A stretch of 64,000 bases of DNA from Desulfovibrionales bacterium (GTDB lineage Bacteria > Desulfobacterota > Desulfovibrionia > Desulfovibrionales > Desulfonatronaceae). The stretch lies in NCBI GenBank assembly GCA_007693505.1, contig REDL01000045.1, forward strand, positions 62,001 through 126,000. The letters are read 5' to 3'. Position numbers and translations under genes: made by a program. The notes beneath the pieces are model-generated. The model was not told the origin of the DNA. It was given only the letters and a program-made list of their open reading frames with translations, and did no database searches. Positions 26,401-35,917 of this stretch are shown here, in pieces (position 1 is the first letter of the stretch; each line of letters starts with the position of its first letter).

Positions 26401-27029
26401 CCACTCTGGGCACAGATCATCTGGGCCTGAACATCGATGCCCAGGACGGACTTCATTCGGCTCAAGCTGAGGATTGCGGTCCGTCGTCCGGCAGGTATGG
26501 CGCCCCCAGTCAGCCCGGAACCGCCGCCGCGGGGCACGAGGCTGAACTTCAACTCGTTGGCCAGTTGCAGAATGCACTGCACCTGTTCAGTATTCTCCGG
26601 GGCCAGAACCAGCATGGGCAGTTCCAGGCGCAAATCCGTAGCATCAGTGGAGCATTCCACCAGCGCATTGGGCTGGTTATTGATGCACTCTTCCGGCAGA
26701 CACTTCCGAAGCCGTTGGATCACAGTGTTCTTGAACCGCTGTTCGGCCTCATAGTCTTGCCAAAAATACGCCACAGCCTCTTGCAGGGCAGAGGCATATT
26801 CCGCGGCCAAAGAAGGAACGATGACCGCCAGCTGGTTGTCGACGCTTTTGCGAACCATCTCCTGGGGGATAAATGGATTATAGCGAAGCAGAAACAGTTC
26901 GGCGGCCAAGTCCACGGCCAATGTCCGGACGGTTTCCGGCCAGGACTCAACCTGGTCCTGGGTCAGATTGAAGACACGGGGCAAAAGACGAATATGGGGA
27001 ACGGAGAGATGTGGGCCGCGCTGCGTCAT
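23457..27029 (-). CDS. Very large FAD-linked dehydrogenase/Fe-S oxidoreductase (D-lactate or glycolate dehydrogenase-like)
   Basis: This 1190-residue protein fuses modules that are often separate subunits. A DUF3683-like N-terminal domain (about 1-130) leads to an FAD_binding_4 domain (about 130-330) with VPRGGGSGLTGGAIPAG and SLGGNISENAGGPFAFEYG. The FAD-oxidase C domain (about 330-700) has HMHAGDGNCHVNIPV and SGEHGIG. A dicluster ferredoxin domain follows (CSRCGKCKQVCP, CTGCGKCMSACPV, about 745-830). Two CCG domains close it (YFPGCG...CCGYP and YHAACH...CCGESG). The substrate is probably a 2-hydroxyacid, but which one cannot be read. It is the first gene of its strand here. Confidence 0.88.
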   Translation of the reverse strand: MTQRGPHLSVPHIRLLPRVFNLTQDQVESWPETVRTLAVDLAAELFLLRYNPFIPQEMVRKSVDNQLAVIVPSLAAEYASALQEAVAYFWQDYEAEQRFKNTVIQRLRKCLPEECINNQPNALVECSTDATDLRLELPMLVLAPENTEQVQCILQLANELKFSLVPRGGGSGLTGGAIPAGRRTAILSLSRMKSVLGIDVQAQMICAQSGMITLNAIQAAASKGLLFTVDPASKAASSLGGNISENAGGPFAFEYGTTLDNILSYVLVLPSGERIEVRRKDHPRHKILSDEVAVFEILDDHGQVTETIALHGSDIRGADLGKDVSNKYLGGLPGIQKEGVDGVITEACFTLHPKPIHSRTLCLEFYGRSMHPAMLVINDLVGMRDTIRKQGDLVKMSALEEFGPKYVQAIEYQKKSTHYEGDPISVLLIQMDSDDEAALDGAVGMVVDIVGPYENVEVFTARDARQAEVFWEDRHRLSAITRRTSGFKINEDIVIPLKVIPEFSDFLEQLNLRYLAKAYRKALHEVGSLEGLPDSDEFVEMELDYCARILRGEITAKELSDQEFEIQTQFFFQDLRNRYPRQQPQLDAILSRMRNTRVIVANHMHAGDGNCHVNIPVNSNDASMLHQAEEAAGEVFKKVLELKGAVSGEHGIGITKIAFLPEEKIKALRDYKFRVDPKNIINPGKLTQREQPFQPFTFSFNRLIQDLSQSGLPERARLIKLLTNIQTCSRCGKCKQVCPMYLPEKGLLFHPRNKNISMGAMIEAVFYTQLQSGQPDQRLLKELGKLMEHCTGCGKCMSACPVKINTPDVILDLRGYLKGKGADGHPFKNRILDYLAKEPASRLPRAAKFLAVAQGIQNAAVGLIPSRWRQRAENPLFQGRGPAMEMKNLAETLDLGKGGFFLPAGNGRSVQAKETVLYFPGCGAGLFFRSIGVATVSLLLDADCQVLLPETHLCCGYPLLAGGGELAFGANREQNIAALTRLLNKARAQGFTVSHVITACGSCREGLREYNLASSSGPVLEHQDALQFLLQRLGQKHGPRLTRQAESLADVREVLYHAACHSEWSGVDGVKAARIYAESLGKLLGVTVRVSPHCCGESGLGAMTSPAIYNKLRRRKIDQLRTDIAQVDSPEPILVGCPSCRIGLTRCLNELGRPREVRHTVEYLASLLGGLDWEKNAVKRIVQARFVPER

Positions 27030-27339
27030 AAGCTATCAACTCGAATAAGGAAAAAGGCGAAAAAGAGAGAAGGTTAGCCAAGACTTGATGAAAAGACAAG
27101 GCGTGTTTTTGAAGACTTCTTGGTGAAAATGTGCAGACCTTGCAGACGTCTCACCCTTCTAAGCGAACGCCTGAAAGACCATTTCGGCATATGCCCGGAA
27201 CCCGGGCGTGGAGCATGCAATGCACAAAGATGATTCAGGAAGGCGTCGCACTCTTCACGGTTTAACGGGGGGAGCAGAGCGTCTTAATGAATGCCCCCCC
27301 CGTAGCACCTCGACTGGTGTGGAGGGCCGTAGGGCCGGA
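27030..27339. other. Intergenic region, no gene seen
   Basis: These 310 bases separate the FAD/Fe-S gene start from the hypF stop. I see no open frame with a ribosome binding site. On the minus strand ACGGGGGG and CCCCCCGT (about 27304-27267) could pair after hypF around a long loop, but no U-run follows, so I do not call a terminator. Confidence 0.5.
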
Positions 27340-29706
27340 TCAACCCTGGACAGCCTTGATCCGTCCGTACATGGCCTGCCCCAAAGATATGCAGGCATCA
27401 TTGGGCGGGAGCTGGGTGTGCACCAGCGGCGTCAGGCCCCTCTTGGCCAGGACACGCGGCAACTGGCCGCTGAAAGTTCCATTTTGCATGACCCCGCCGC
27501 TCAGGCCCACGGTGCGCACTCCGGTGCGGAGAGCCAGCACTCCGGCCAGATCCCCAAGGCCATCAAGCAGGCCCATATGAAAGCGTCGACTGATGACATC
27601 GGCCGGCACTCCCGCCTCCCAGTCGGCATGGACCTGACGGAACAACAGCAGGGTATCCAACTGCACAGGGTCTCTCTTGGCCAGGACCGGGCAGGAATAG
27701 GGCGCGGACCGATCGTCATGGTTTTGGATCCGCTCCAGCAGGATCGCGGCCTGCCCTTCGTAGGCCATGACGCTTTTCAGGCCCAATAGCCCAGCCACGG
27801 CATCGAACAGGCGCCCGCAACTGGTGGTTGTCGGGCAGTTGATCCGTTTCTCCAGCATGGTTTGCACAAAGGCGTCAGCCTGGGCGTGTTCGTCAAGCCA
27901 GGGCCACGGGCGACTCCCGGGTTCGGTGATGCCGATGCTCCACAAGTAACTCCGGGCCATGCGCCAGGGCTCCCTGGCCGCGACTTCGCCGCCGGGCTGG
28001 GCTACAGACGTGAAATGGCCGGTGCGGCTGCACTCCCCACTCCGTGGATCCACCCAAAGGACCTCCCCGCCCCAGATGGTCCGGTCCGTGCCCAAACCGG
28101 CGCCATCCAAGGCCAGCCCCAGACTTGGCTGTTCATGCCGGTTTTCGGCCAGGACCGAGAGAATATGGGCCATGTGGTGCTGGACGTGCACCAGTGGCAC
28201 TGCTTCTTGCTCGCTCAGCTCTTTGCCATACCCGGTGCTCAGATAGTCCGGATGCAGATCCGCGACCACCAGCTCGGGCTTCACCCGCAAAATGGATTGC
28301 AGGTGGCGGATGGTATCCTGGTAAAAGGCGAATGTTTCCAGGTTGGTCAGATCCCCCACGTGCTGACTGACAAAAGCCTGATCTCCTTTTGTCAGGCAAA
28401 TGGTCGTCTTGAGTTCCGGTCCAAGCCCCAGCATGCACGGCCCGCCTCGGCTGAGAAAAACGGGTGTCGGCGTGTAGCCCCTGGCGCGACGAAATGGTTC
28501 CGCCTGGAGGGTTGTCCGGTTCAGCCGCAGGACCGAGTCGTCGCATCGCACCAGAATGTCCCGGTCATGGAACAGGAACAGATCAACCAGGGGCGCGAGC
28601 CGCTCCAGAGCTTCCCGGTTGCCCAGAGCTATTGGCTCGCTACTCAGGTTGCCGGAGGTCATGACCAGGATCGGCAGTCGATGGAGGCCCACGGCACTCC
28701 GGAATGCAACCAGAAGGACATGGTGCAGCGGCGTATAGGGCAGCATCAGTCCCAGATGATCCGTGTCCGGCGCAAGGTGGATTGACAGTCCTTGCGTGGA
28801 AACATCATGCCTCATACGTTTTGGCAACAACACGATGGGCCGCTGCGCAGACAGCAGCAGCTCCCGTTCGGCGGCGGTCGTATCCACCACCTGATGCGCG
28901 GTGTCCAGGTCCGGAGCCATCACGGCCAGAGGCTTTTCCCAGCGATGCTTGCGACGTCGCAGCTCGAAAACGGCTGCATCGCTGCCCGCGTCGCAGACCA
29001 GATGAAATCCGCCCAACCCTTTCAGTGCCAGAATGCGCCCTGAGGCCAATGCCCTCGCCGCCCCTTCCACGGCATCGTCCTCGACAGCGAGTTGCTCCCC
29101 CACGGGAGATGCCAGCCAGACCATCGGGCCGCAAACAGGACAACAGTTCGGCTGGGCATGAAAACGGCGATCCAGGGGATCTTCATATTCCCGCAGACAC
29201 TGTGGACACTGCGAAAAACAGGCCATGGAGGTCATGGGCCTGTCGTAGGGAATGCTCCGGGTGATAGTCAGCCGCGGCCCACAATTCGTGCAATTAATGA
29301 ATGGATAGAGAAAGCGGCGGTCTTGCGGATCGAACAATTCCTGCAAGCAGTCCTCGCATGTGGCCGTGTCCGGACTGATCAGCACCTGATGGTCCTCGCC
29401 GGTGGTACTGTGCTGGATTTGAAAGGACGACTCTCCCGCAATGGGTGTTATATCCTGCACCTCAAGTCCGGTAATGCGCGCAAGCGGCGGCAGAGCATCT
29501 TGGAGATTTGGGGCAAAGGTACGGACCGGAGAGTCTGATGATTCAGGCGAATCCGGCCCCTGGATCTCGATGATCACGCCTTCGGCTGCATTGCGCACCA
29601 CACCAGTCAGTCCGGATCGGTGCGCCAGTTTGTAGACCGTGGGGCGGAACCCTACACCCTGAACCTGACCAGTCACGACCAGGCGCTGACGAATCATGGA
29701 AGCCAT
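27340..29706 (-). CDS. hypF: Hydrogenase maturation carbamoyltransferase HypF
   Basis: With the start at 29706 (MASMIRQRLVVTG) the protein has 788 residues. HypF uses carbamoyl phosphate and ATP to make the thiocarbamate on HypE that becomes the CN ligands of [NiFe] hydrogenase. The acylphosphatase domain has GQVQGVGFRPTVYKLA. Two zinc-finger pairs follow (CEDC...CTNC and CPQC...CPVC), then a YrdC-like domain and a C-terminal Kae1-like domain with HHMAHILSVLAE. A longer upstream reading to 29808 is unlikely. No other hyp gene is in the window. Confidence 0.95.
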   Translation of the reverse strand: MASMIRQRLVVTGQVQGVGFRPTVYKLAHRSGLTGVVRNAAEGVIIEIQGPDSPESSDSPVRTFAPNLQDALPPLARITGLEVQDITPIAGESSFQIQHSTTGEDHQVLISPDTATCEDCLQELFDPQDRRFLYPFINCTNCGPRLTITRSIPYDRPMTSMACFSQCPQCLREYEDPLDRRFHAQPNCCPVCGPMVWLASPVGEQLAVEDDAVEGAARALASGRILALKGLGGFHLVCDAGSDAAVFELRRRKHRWEKPLAVMAPDLDTAHQVVDTTAAERELLLSAQRPIVLLPKRMRHDVSTQGLSIHLAPDTDHLGLMLPYTPLHHVLLVAFRSAVGLHRLPILVMTSGNLSSEPIALGNREALERLAPLVDLFLFHDRDILVRCDDSVLRLNRTTLQAEPFRRARGYTPTPVFLSRGGPCMLGLGPELKTTICLTKGDQAFVSQHVGDLTNLETFAFYQDTIRHLQSILRVKPELVVADLHPDYLSTGYGKELSEQEAVPLVHVQHHMAHILSVLAENRHEQPSLGLALDGAGLGTDRTIWGGEVLWVDPRSGECSRTGHFTSVAQPGGEVAAREPWRMARSYLWSIGITEPGSRPWPWLDEHAQADAFVQTMLEKRINCPTTTSCGRLFDAVAGLLGLKSVMAYEGQAAILLERIQNHDDRSAPYSCPVLAKRDPVQLDTLLLFRQVHADWEAGVPADVISRRFHMGLLDGLGDLAGVLALRTGVRTVGLSGGVMQNGTFSGQLPRVLAKRGLTPLVHTQLPPNDACISLGQAMYGRIKAVQG

Positions 29707-29852
29707 GCACAGGAACCAAGGCTGCGTTCGGGCTGATGCCAAGCAAACATCATCAAAGCCCGGAAGTAGGCAAAAATGCCCCGCGACCGAACCACGGCCT
29801 CGGGGCATTGGGGAGGGAGGAAGATTGGTTCGATAATACAGACAAGGCGGCG

Positions 29853-30335
29853 TTACAGTCCCGTGAGCATATTTTGCTCACCTTTGCTCAGAAGCCGATC
29901 CAGGTCAAGCAGAATCAGCAGGCGATCAGCCAGCTTGCCGACGCCGCTGATATACTCGGACTCAATCCCGGAGATGATCGGCGGTGGTGGCTCCACGGTG
30001 TTCGCCGGGATGCGCAGCACCTCTGACACCGAATCAACGACAAAACCGACAATGACCTTGTTGATCTCGATGACAATGATCCGGGTATGTTTGCTGTGCT
30101 CCTGGGCGGCCATGCCGAAGCGTTTGCGCAGATCAATAATCGGGATGACCTTGCCCCGCAGATTGATCACGCCTTCGACAAAATCCGGAGCCTTGGGTAC
30201 CCGGGTGATGCCCATCATCCGGATGATTTCCTGGACCTTGAGAATCTCCACGCCGAATTCTTCGTCACCGATATGAAAGGTGACCAACTGAAGCAGGGCG
30301 CTGTCTTTTTCCTGCCGAGTGTACTGTTCTTGCAT
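29853..30335 (-). CDS. cheW: CheW chemotaxis coupling protein
   Basis: This 160-residue protein is a single CheW domain that couples chemoreceptors to CheA. It shows LVTFHIGDEEFGVEILKVQEII, then VINLRGKVIPIIDLRKRFGM (about residues 60-79), and VGFVVDSVSEVLRIP. It ends with LIILLDLDRLL-type residues, as usual. It lies 77 nt downstream of the chemoreceptor gene on the same strand, so the two are likely a receptor-adaptor pair. CheA is not in the window. Confidence 0.95.
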   Translation of the reverse strand: MQEQYTRQEKDSALLQLVTFHIGDEEFGVEILKVQEIIRMMGITRVPKAPDFVEGVINLRGKVIPIIDLRKRFGMAAQEHSKHTRIIVIEINKVIVGFVVDSVSEVLRIPANTVEPPPPIISGIESEYISGVGKLADRLLILLDLDRLLSKGEQNMLTGL

Positions 30336-30412
30336 GGCGATCTCTCCAGAAACGGTAAAAGGCTTGTGACCGATGACTGTTCCATACCATCCGCAACGCG
30401 GACCGGCAACAC

Positions 30413-32440
30413 CTAAACGCTTTTCAGATCCTGGACAAGATTCTGCAGATCCTGGGCTTGCCTGGCCAGCTCGGAGATGGCCTGGGCGGACTGGTTCATG
30501 ACCTCACTGGTCTCTGATGCAATCCGGTTGATGTCCTCCACCCCGCGATTGATCTCTTCACTCGTGGCGGACTGCTCCTCCGCGGCAGTGGCAATGGACC
30601 GGACCTGGTCCGCGGCCTGTTCGGCCAAGGCCAGGATTTCTCGTAGTGCCTGACCGGACTTGTCGGCGAGCCTCGTTGCCTCGCCAATAGACCCCACAGC
30701 CTGGTCCATGCCATCGATATTGGTCCTGGTGCCCTGTTGAATGGCGGAAATGGCCTCCCCCACTTCCTTGGTGGCGTTCATGGTCTTTTCCGCCAGCTTG
30801 CGCACCTCATCGGCCACCACGGCAAACCCCCGCCCGGCATCGCCGGCCCGGGCCGCTTCGATGGCCGCGTTCAGGGCCAGCAAATTGGTCTGGTCAGCGA
30901 TGTCTTCGATCACGGTCATGATCCGGCCAATCTGTTCGGCTTGGCGTCCCAGGTCATTAAGATTATCCTTCATTTTAGCGGCCTGTTGCTGAACTGTATT
31001 GATGGCTTCCACCGAGGCGCTGACGACTTTTGCACCATCTTCGGCCTTTGTTCGAGCCTGGTCCGATGCCTCGGCGGCCTGGGAGGCGTTCCTGGCCACC
31101 TCCAGCACCGTGGCGTTCATCTCTTCCATGGCCGTGGCTGTTTCCCCGGTCCGGGCGCGCTGCTCCTCGGAACCGCGACTGGCCTGCTCCACCTGGGCGG
31201 CCAACTGGTCCGAGGCCGAGGTCATCTGCTCCACCACGCCCTCAATCTGCCCCGCGGCCTGCAGCATGCCGTCCCGTCTGGCCTGTTCGGCCCGTTGTTT
31301 GGCCTCCTCGGCTTCCTGGGTGGCCAGGTTGGCCTCATGGGTCTTTTCTTCGGCCACCAGGGCCTTTTCATCCGCCTCGCGAATTTTGGCCTTGAGATTG
31401 CCCACCATGGTATTCAAGGCTTGGGCCAACGACCCGATCTCGTCCTTGTTCGTCACCGTCAGTTCCATTTCCAGATTGCCCTGGGCGACCTGGGACGCGA
31501 AGTTCGTGGTCCGGGCAATGGGACGAGAGATCGTCCGGGCGAAAAGAATGCCCATGGCGATCATGACGGCTCCAACGATCAGGCTGACAACAAGAATGGA
31601 CATCAGGATGCTGCTCTGCGCCTCCTCCACGACATCGCGGGGAATGCCGATGAAGAACATGCCGCCGACATCGCCGGCGGCATTGACCAGTGGCCAATAG
31701 GCGGTGTCGTAGTTGCGCCCCAGGATATGGTTGCGATCGAAAAAGACCTGTCGCTGCTGGATGACCGTGGCAAGGACGGCGGGATTGTCCATTCTCGTTC
31801 CCACAACCCGCTGCCCGTCGCGCATGATCGTCGTGGCCAGCCGGGTGTCTCCCTCGAAAACCGTGGCCTCCACACCGAAGCGTCGCTTTACGTCGTCCAC
31901 AAAGTCGAAGGACCCCAAATCAAGACCAGGGGTAATGGCCCCAATGACCCGGCCGCCCATTTTGACCGGGTATCCGGCGCGCAAGGAGAATTTGATCACT
32001 GTCCCGGACTCGATGCCCACCGTCGCTTCGCCACGCAGGGCTCGCTGCACATTGCGCTGGTTCATGACGCTGTCGCCGAACTGCTCCGAGTGGCCGCGGG
32101 CGACGACATTGCCGTTTCTGTCGGACAGCGTGATGAACTCCACCCCGGTTTGGTGCATGACCTCCTGGGCAAACCGTTGCAGGAACGCGGTATTGCCGTC
32201 GTCCAGAGCGTGTTGAACCTCGAAGTTGCTGGCCATCAGGAAACCTACGTTCTGCAGCAATGTTTCCAGATCTTGAATCTGCGCCTCCACGGCCCCCTTG
32301 AAGTTGTTCAGTTCCTCCAGGGCCTTTTCGTCAAAACCTTTGGTAACGAAATGGTTGGTGGTCAAAAAAAGGACGCCGCTGGTCAAAACGACCGCAACGA
32401 CAATTATCCCGACCAACTTGCCGAGGATGGATACACGCAT
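30413..32440 (-). CDS. Methyl-accepting chemotaxis protein with a periplasmic Cache-type domain
   Basis: This 675-residue chemoreceptor has an N-terminal membrane helix (about 7-28) and a periplasmic ligand domain of about 250 residues that resembles single Cache (sCache_3) domains. It includes [16 protein letters not shown] and [17 protein letters not shown] second helix lies at about 283-305, then HAMP. The cytoplasmic signalling coil contains the hairpin tip [23 protein letters not shown]-type sequence. Heptad-rich segments precede it around 350-400. The ligand is unknown. CheW follows immediately. Confidence 0.94.
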   Translation of the reverse strand: MRVSILGKLVGIIVVAVVLTSGVLFLTTNHFVTKGFDEKALEELNNFKGAVEAQIQDLETLLQNVGFLMASNFEVQHALDDGNTAFLQRFAQEVMHQTGVEFITLSDRNGNVVARGHSEQFGDSVMNQRNVQRALRGEATVGIESGTVIKFSLRAGYPVKMGGRVIGAITPGLDLGSFDFVDDVKRRFGVEATVFEGDTRLATTIMRDGQRVVGTRMDNPAVLATVIQQRQVFFDRNHILGRNYDTAYWPLVNAAGDVGGMFFIGIPRDVVEEAQSSILMSILVVSLIVGAVMIAMGILFARTISRPIARTTNFASQVAQGNLEMELTVTNKDEIGSLAQALNTMVGNLKAKIREADEKALVAEEKTHEANLATQEAEEAKQRAEQARRDGMLQAAGQIEGVVEQMTSASDQLAAQVEQASRGSEEQRARTGETATAMEEMNATVLEVARNASQAAEASDQARTKAEDGAKVVSASVEAINTVQQQAAKMKDNLNDLGRQAEQIGRIMTVIEDIADQTNLLALNAAIEAARAGDAGRGFAVVADEVRKLAEKTMNATKEVGEAISAIQQGTRTNIDGMDQAVGSIGEATRLADKSGQALREILALAEQAADQVRSIATAAEEQSATSEEINRGVEDINRIASETSEVMNQSAQAISELARQAQDLQNLVQDLKSV

Positions 32441-32835
32441 GCGTCATGCCCCTTACTAAAATTTGAGTGAAAAAAATGGCTCCCCGCTCAAAAGTATCGA
32501 AATATCCAGCACTGCCAAACAAATTCCGAAAAAAGCAGGAGAAAAGAAAAACGGCAAGCAAAGCCCAAAAAGACGAAAGAAAACACAAAAAGGAACTCAC
32601 AGGTTTTTTCCTAGCATGCGCGTCGGAATACTGTAAAGAACTTCCCACTTGCCGTGCATCGCTCACCCCGTCGCTTTTCATGCTGCAGCTTGGAAATGGG
32701 TCGCTCTGCGAAACGATAGCGAATTTTCGAAAAAAAAACTTGCAATATCCACCCTGCTTGGCTACAATCGGACTCTTTTCGAAAGATTTCCTCACAAGAC
32801 ATTCCCCATACGTGAGGCCGGGAGGTGAAGACAAC
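32441..32835. other. Divergent regulatory region between the chemoreceptor gene and rpsU
   Basis: These 395 bases include an A-rich stretch around 32510-32590 and a good sigma70 promoter for rpsU (separate entry). A plus-strand frame reads continuously from 32467 into rpsU, but its upstream part is Lys-rich low-complexity sequence with no family match. I treat it as non-coding. Confidence 0.6.
32740..32768 (+). promoter_or_regulatory. Sigma70-type promoter of the rpsU-yqeY-mutS2-dnaG-rpoD block
   Basis: TTGCAA (32740-32745) and TACAAT (32763-32768) are separated by exactly 17 nt, and the TTG start of rpsU follows 67 nt later. A run of A precedes the -35 box and could act as an UP-like element. 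Confidence 0.7.
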
Positions 32836-33039
32836 TTGCCAGGAATTGTACTCAGCGAAAATGATCACTTTGATTTTGCCTTGCGTAAATTCAAGAAACA
32901 GGTGGAGAAGGCCGGCATCCTCTCTGAACTGAAAAAGCGGCAGCACTATGAAAAGCCCAGCGTTCAGAAGAAGAAAAAGGAAGCTGCCGCCCGGAAACGC
33001 GCCGTCAAAAAATCCCGAAAAATGAACTCGTCGCGATGA
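32836..33039 (+). CDS. rpsU: 30S ribosomal protein S21 (TTG start)
   Basis: This 67-residue basic protein is S21, a small-subunit protein involved in translation initiation. It reads [20 protein letters not shown], then [20 protein letters not shown], and ends in a Lys/Arg tail. The start is TTG at 32836 with GGGAGGTG 10 nt upstream. No ATG lies at this site and the family pattern begins right there. Its last bases overlap the yqeY start as ATGA, so the two are translationally coupled. Confidence 0.94.
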   Translation: MPGIVLSENDHFDFALRKFKKQVEKAGILSELKKRQHYEKPSVQKKKKEAAARKRAVKKSRKMNSSR

Positions 33040-33482
33040 GCCTTCTCGAACGGATTGAACGCGATTTCCTTGCCGCCTACAAAAACAAGGATACCGACTT
33101 GGTGGCTGTCTTGCGCATGCTCAAGACAGCCGCCAAGAATCGTCACGTGGAAATCCAGCGCCCCCTGACCGACGACGAGGTCCTTGACCTCGTACTCAAG
33201 CAGATCAAGCAGCGCCAGGAATCTATTGACATGTACTCCAAGGCCGGCCGGGAGGAGCTGGCCGCCAAGGAGGCCGCGGAACTGCAATTGTTGCGCGCCT
33301 ACCAGCCTCAGCCCCTTTCCGAGGGTGAGCTGACAACTCTGATCGAAACCCTGATCGCCGAACAGGGAGCTGCGTCCATCAAAGACATGGGGCGGGTTAT
33401 CCAGGCGATCATGAACACCCACAAGGGGCGGGTAGACGGCAAGGCCGTCAGCGAACTGGTGCGGAACCGCCTTTCTTCTTGA
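33036..33482 (+). CDS. yqeY: YqeY/GatB-tail domain protein
   Basis: This 148-residue helical protein belongs to the YqeY family, which resembles the tRNA-binding tail of GatB. It begins [19 protein letters not shown] and has [40 protein letters not shown] and [12 protein letters not shown], which are family hallmarks. The precise role is not established; an effect on tRNA-dependent amidation is only a guess. It sits between rpsU and mutS2, a location known from several bacteria. Confidence 0.93.
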   Translation: MSLLERIERDFLAAYKNKDTDLVAVLRMLKTAAKNRHVEIQRPLTDDEVLDLVLKQIKQRQESIDMYSKAGREELAAKEAAELQLLRAYQPQPLSEGELTTLIETLIAEQGAASIKDMGRVIQAIMNTHKGRVDGKAVSELVRNRLSS

Positions 33483-33507
33483 AAAACACGCCCGGTTCCA
33501 TTTTGCG

Positions 33508-35910
33508 ATGGAATCCAGAACACTGCTTCTTCTTGAATTTCCCAAAATCCTCGAGGCACTGGCTGCCTGTTGTCGATCTGAATCCGGGGCCCGGTCAGCC
33601 TGCTTGATTGCTCCGTCCTCGAGCCAAGAGGATGTCTCCCGACGGCAGTCCCGGTTGCGTCAAGCCCTGGCCTGGGTGGACGAAACACGCGTCGATTGTC
33701 CGGTCTTTCCTGATTTGAGCGGAGTGTGGACCCACGTTCAGTCCGAAATCCATGCAATGCCAAAGGGCTATCCTGGTGAACACCAGCCTCTCGACCCGTC
33801 CTCGACCGACCACCCCGCCCCCTCCTCCCGCATGCTCCCCTCCCGAACGCTGGACTTGGACGCCCTGTGGGCCATGGGCCGGTTTCTTGGCGCAGCCAGG
33901 GAGATTCGTAGCGGACTGCTCACGGCGGACGCGCCCCGCTGGCCGGACTTGCGCCTGGATGCTGAATCCCTCTCATGGCCGGAGCGCACGGCCGCGGCGC
34001 TCAAACGCTGTGTCGGCGATGACGGCCGACTCAAGGATGAAAGCTCCCCGGAACTGTGGTCCATACGCCAGGAGATCCGCCAGATTCATCAACATTGCAC
34101 AAGGCGGGTCAAGGATTTTGTCCTGGATCAGGGCATTGGTCACTATCTCCAGGACGACTTCATGACCATCTCCTCGGATCGCTATGTCCTGCCGCTGAAA
34201 AGCAACTTCAAGGGAAAGGTGGCCGGGATCATCCACGATTATTCACAGACCGGAGAGACCTGCTATATTGAGCCCATGTTTTTGGTGGAGGTCAACAACA
34301 AACTCCAGGAGTTGAAACAGGATGAACGAGAGGCCGAGAACCGTATCCTGGCTCAACTCACCGCCTTGGTCCGTCAGGAACTGAATCAGCTGCAGCCTCT
34401 TTTCCTGTGGTTGACAAACATGGACCTTCTCCTGGCCTCGGTTAAATTGGCCCAAAACTTGGAAGCCCGGCCCGTGGACGTTGCTGAGGACGGGGAACTG
34501 GATCTCAAACAGGCCCGACACCCGTTGCTGCTCCTCGCCGGTCACACTGCCAAGCCCCTGGATCTTCAACTCAATGGCAACCAACGGATCCTGATCATCA
34601 GCGGGGGCAATGCCGGCGGCAAGACCGTGGCTCTGAAAACCGCCGGCCTTTTGGCGGTGATGGCCTTTTCCGGGCTGGCCGTGCCCGTGGCCGAAGGCGG
34701 AACCCTGCCGCTGTGGCGAGACATCCATGTGTTCATGGGTGATGAGCAAAGCCTGGAAGGGCAGTTGAGCACGTTCTCCGCCCAGATCAGCCATGTGGCT
34801 GCTGTTTGGGACCGGATCGACACGAACAGCCTGGTCCTTCTGGATGAGTTCGGAGCCGGAACCGACCCCAGCCAGGGAGCGGCCCTGGCCCAGGCCGTGG
34901 TGGACGGGCTGCTGGACCGAGGCGCATGGGCCGCGGTCGCCACGCACTTCCCTTCGCTGAAGGCCTACTCCCTGACCCGCGAAGGCGTACGCTCCGCTTC
35001 CGTGCTTTTCGATCCCCAAACCAATAAGCCCCTGTACACCCTGGCCTACGATCAGGTCGGTGCCAGCCAGGCCATGGAAGTGGCCAAGGAATACGGCCTG
35101 CCGGGCTCAATCCTGGCCAAGGCTGAGCAATACCTGCTTCTGGACGGGGCGGATACCACTTTGCTGATAGAGCGCCTCAATGCTTTGGCCGTGGAGCGGG
35201 AAAAGGAACTGGCCGAACTGGCCGAGTTGCGCGCGGACCTGCGCCGGCGCAAGGCCAAGTTGCGAGCCGAGTTCGACCGGGACAAGTCTGCCCTGCTCCT
35301 GGACATCAAGAAACAATCCCAAAACGTTCTGGCCAAACTGCGCGAAGAAAAAATCTCCCGTCGCCAGGCCCTGCGCGATTTGGCTGAGACCCGGAAAAAA
35401 CTGGAGACCGATTCCAGACCCTGCACACCACCAGGACACCCCGGTACTGCCTGGGAAGACCACCATGTCGGAGATCGGATCTACTATCCAGCCTGGAACA
35501 AGACTGGAACAATCCAGGAAAAGGACGAGCGCAGACAGGCTTTGAAGGTGGAACTGGGCGGTGTTTCGCTCTGGCTGCCTCACCGGGAGGTCATGCCGGC
35601 TGCTCCACAGGAATCACCGGCATCCAGTCCCGCAAAAACGGTGGCCCGTCCTGACCAATCCACACCGGTTTCCCTGCGCCTGGATTTGCGTGGCAAACGT
35701 GCCGACGAGGCTCTCAGTGAACTGGCCGTCTTCCTGGATCGGGCCTTGCTGCGCGGCGCGGAACAGGTGGATATTATCCACGGTCGGGGAACCGGTGCCT
35801 TGCGCCGGGAGGTCCACCAGTTTCTCAAGGGGCATCCCGTGGTCACTGCCTTTGCTGTTGCCAACGAAGATCAGGGCGGCGATGGAATGACCGTTGCCTC
35901 GCTGCACTAG
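33508..35910 (+). CDS. mutS2: Endonuclease MutS2
   Basis: This 800-residue MutS-family ATPase lacks the mismatch-recognition domain. The core and clamp region (about 100-340) precedes the ATPase, with Walker A variant SGGNAGGKTVALKTAG (about 365-380) and LLDEFGAGTDPSQGAALA (about 448-465). A coiled-coil segment (about 550-640) leads to a C-terminal Smr nuclease domain with LDLRGKRADEALSELAVFLD and HGRGTG (about 755-760). MutS2 proteins suppress recombination or act on stalled ribosomes, depending on species. It sits between yqeY and dnaG. Confidence 0.95.
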   Translation: MESRTLLLLEFPKILEALAACCRSESGARSACLIAPSSSQEDVSRRQSRLRQALAWVDETRVDCPVFPDLSGVWTHVQSEIHAMPKGYPGEHQPLDPSSTDHPAPSSRMLPSRTLDLDALWAMGRFLGAAREIRSGLLTADAPRWPDLRLDAESLSWPERTAAALKRCVGDDGRLKDESSPELWSIRQEIRQIHQHCTRRVKDFVLDQGIGHYLQDDFMTISSDRYVLPLKSNFKGKVAGIIHDYSQTGETCYIEPMFLVEVNNKLQELKQDEREAENRILAQLTALVRQELNQLQPLFLWLTNMDLLLASVKLAQNLEARPVDVAEDGELDLKQARHPLLLLAGHTAKPLDLQLNGNQRILIISGGNAGGKTVALKTAGLLAVMAFSGLAVPVAEGGTLPLWRDIHVFMGDEQSLEGQLSTFSAQISHVAAVWDRIDTNSLVLLDEFGAGTDPSQGAALAQAVVDGLLDRGAWAAVATHFPSLKAYSLTREGVRSASVLFDPQTNKPLYTLAYDQVGASQAMEVAKEYGLPGSILAKAEQYLLLDGADTTLLIERLNALAVEREKELAELAELRADLRRRKAKLRAEFDRDKSALLLDIKKQSQNVLAKLREEKISRRQALRDLAETRKKLETDSRPCTPPGHPGTAWEDHHVGDRIYYPAWNKTGTIQEKDERRQALKVELGGVSLWLPHREVMPAAPQESPASSPAKTVARPDQSTPVSLRLDLRGKRADEALSELAVFLDRALLRGAEQVDIIHGRGTGALRREVHQFLKGHPVVTAFAVANEDQGGDGMTVASLH

Positions 35911-35917
35911 GAGTCTT

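Noticed and set aside
30737-32470. A 577-codon plus-strand frame
   Set aside because: It is antisense to the chemoreceptor gene and consists of Gly/His/Leu-rich shadow sequence.
32467-32835. An N-terminal extension of rpsU in the same frame
   Set aside because: S21 family conservation begins at the TTG 32836, a ribosome binding site lies directly upstream of it, and the promoter lies inside the putative extension.
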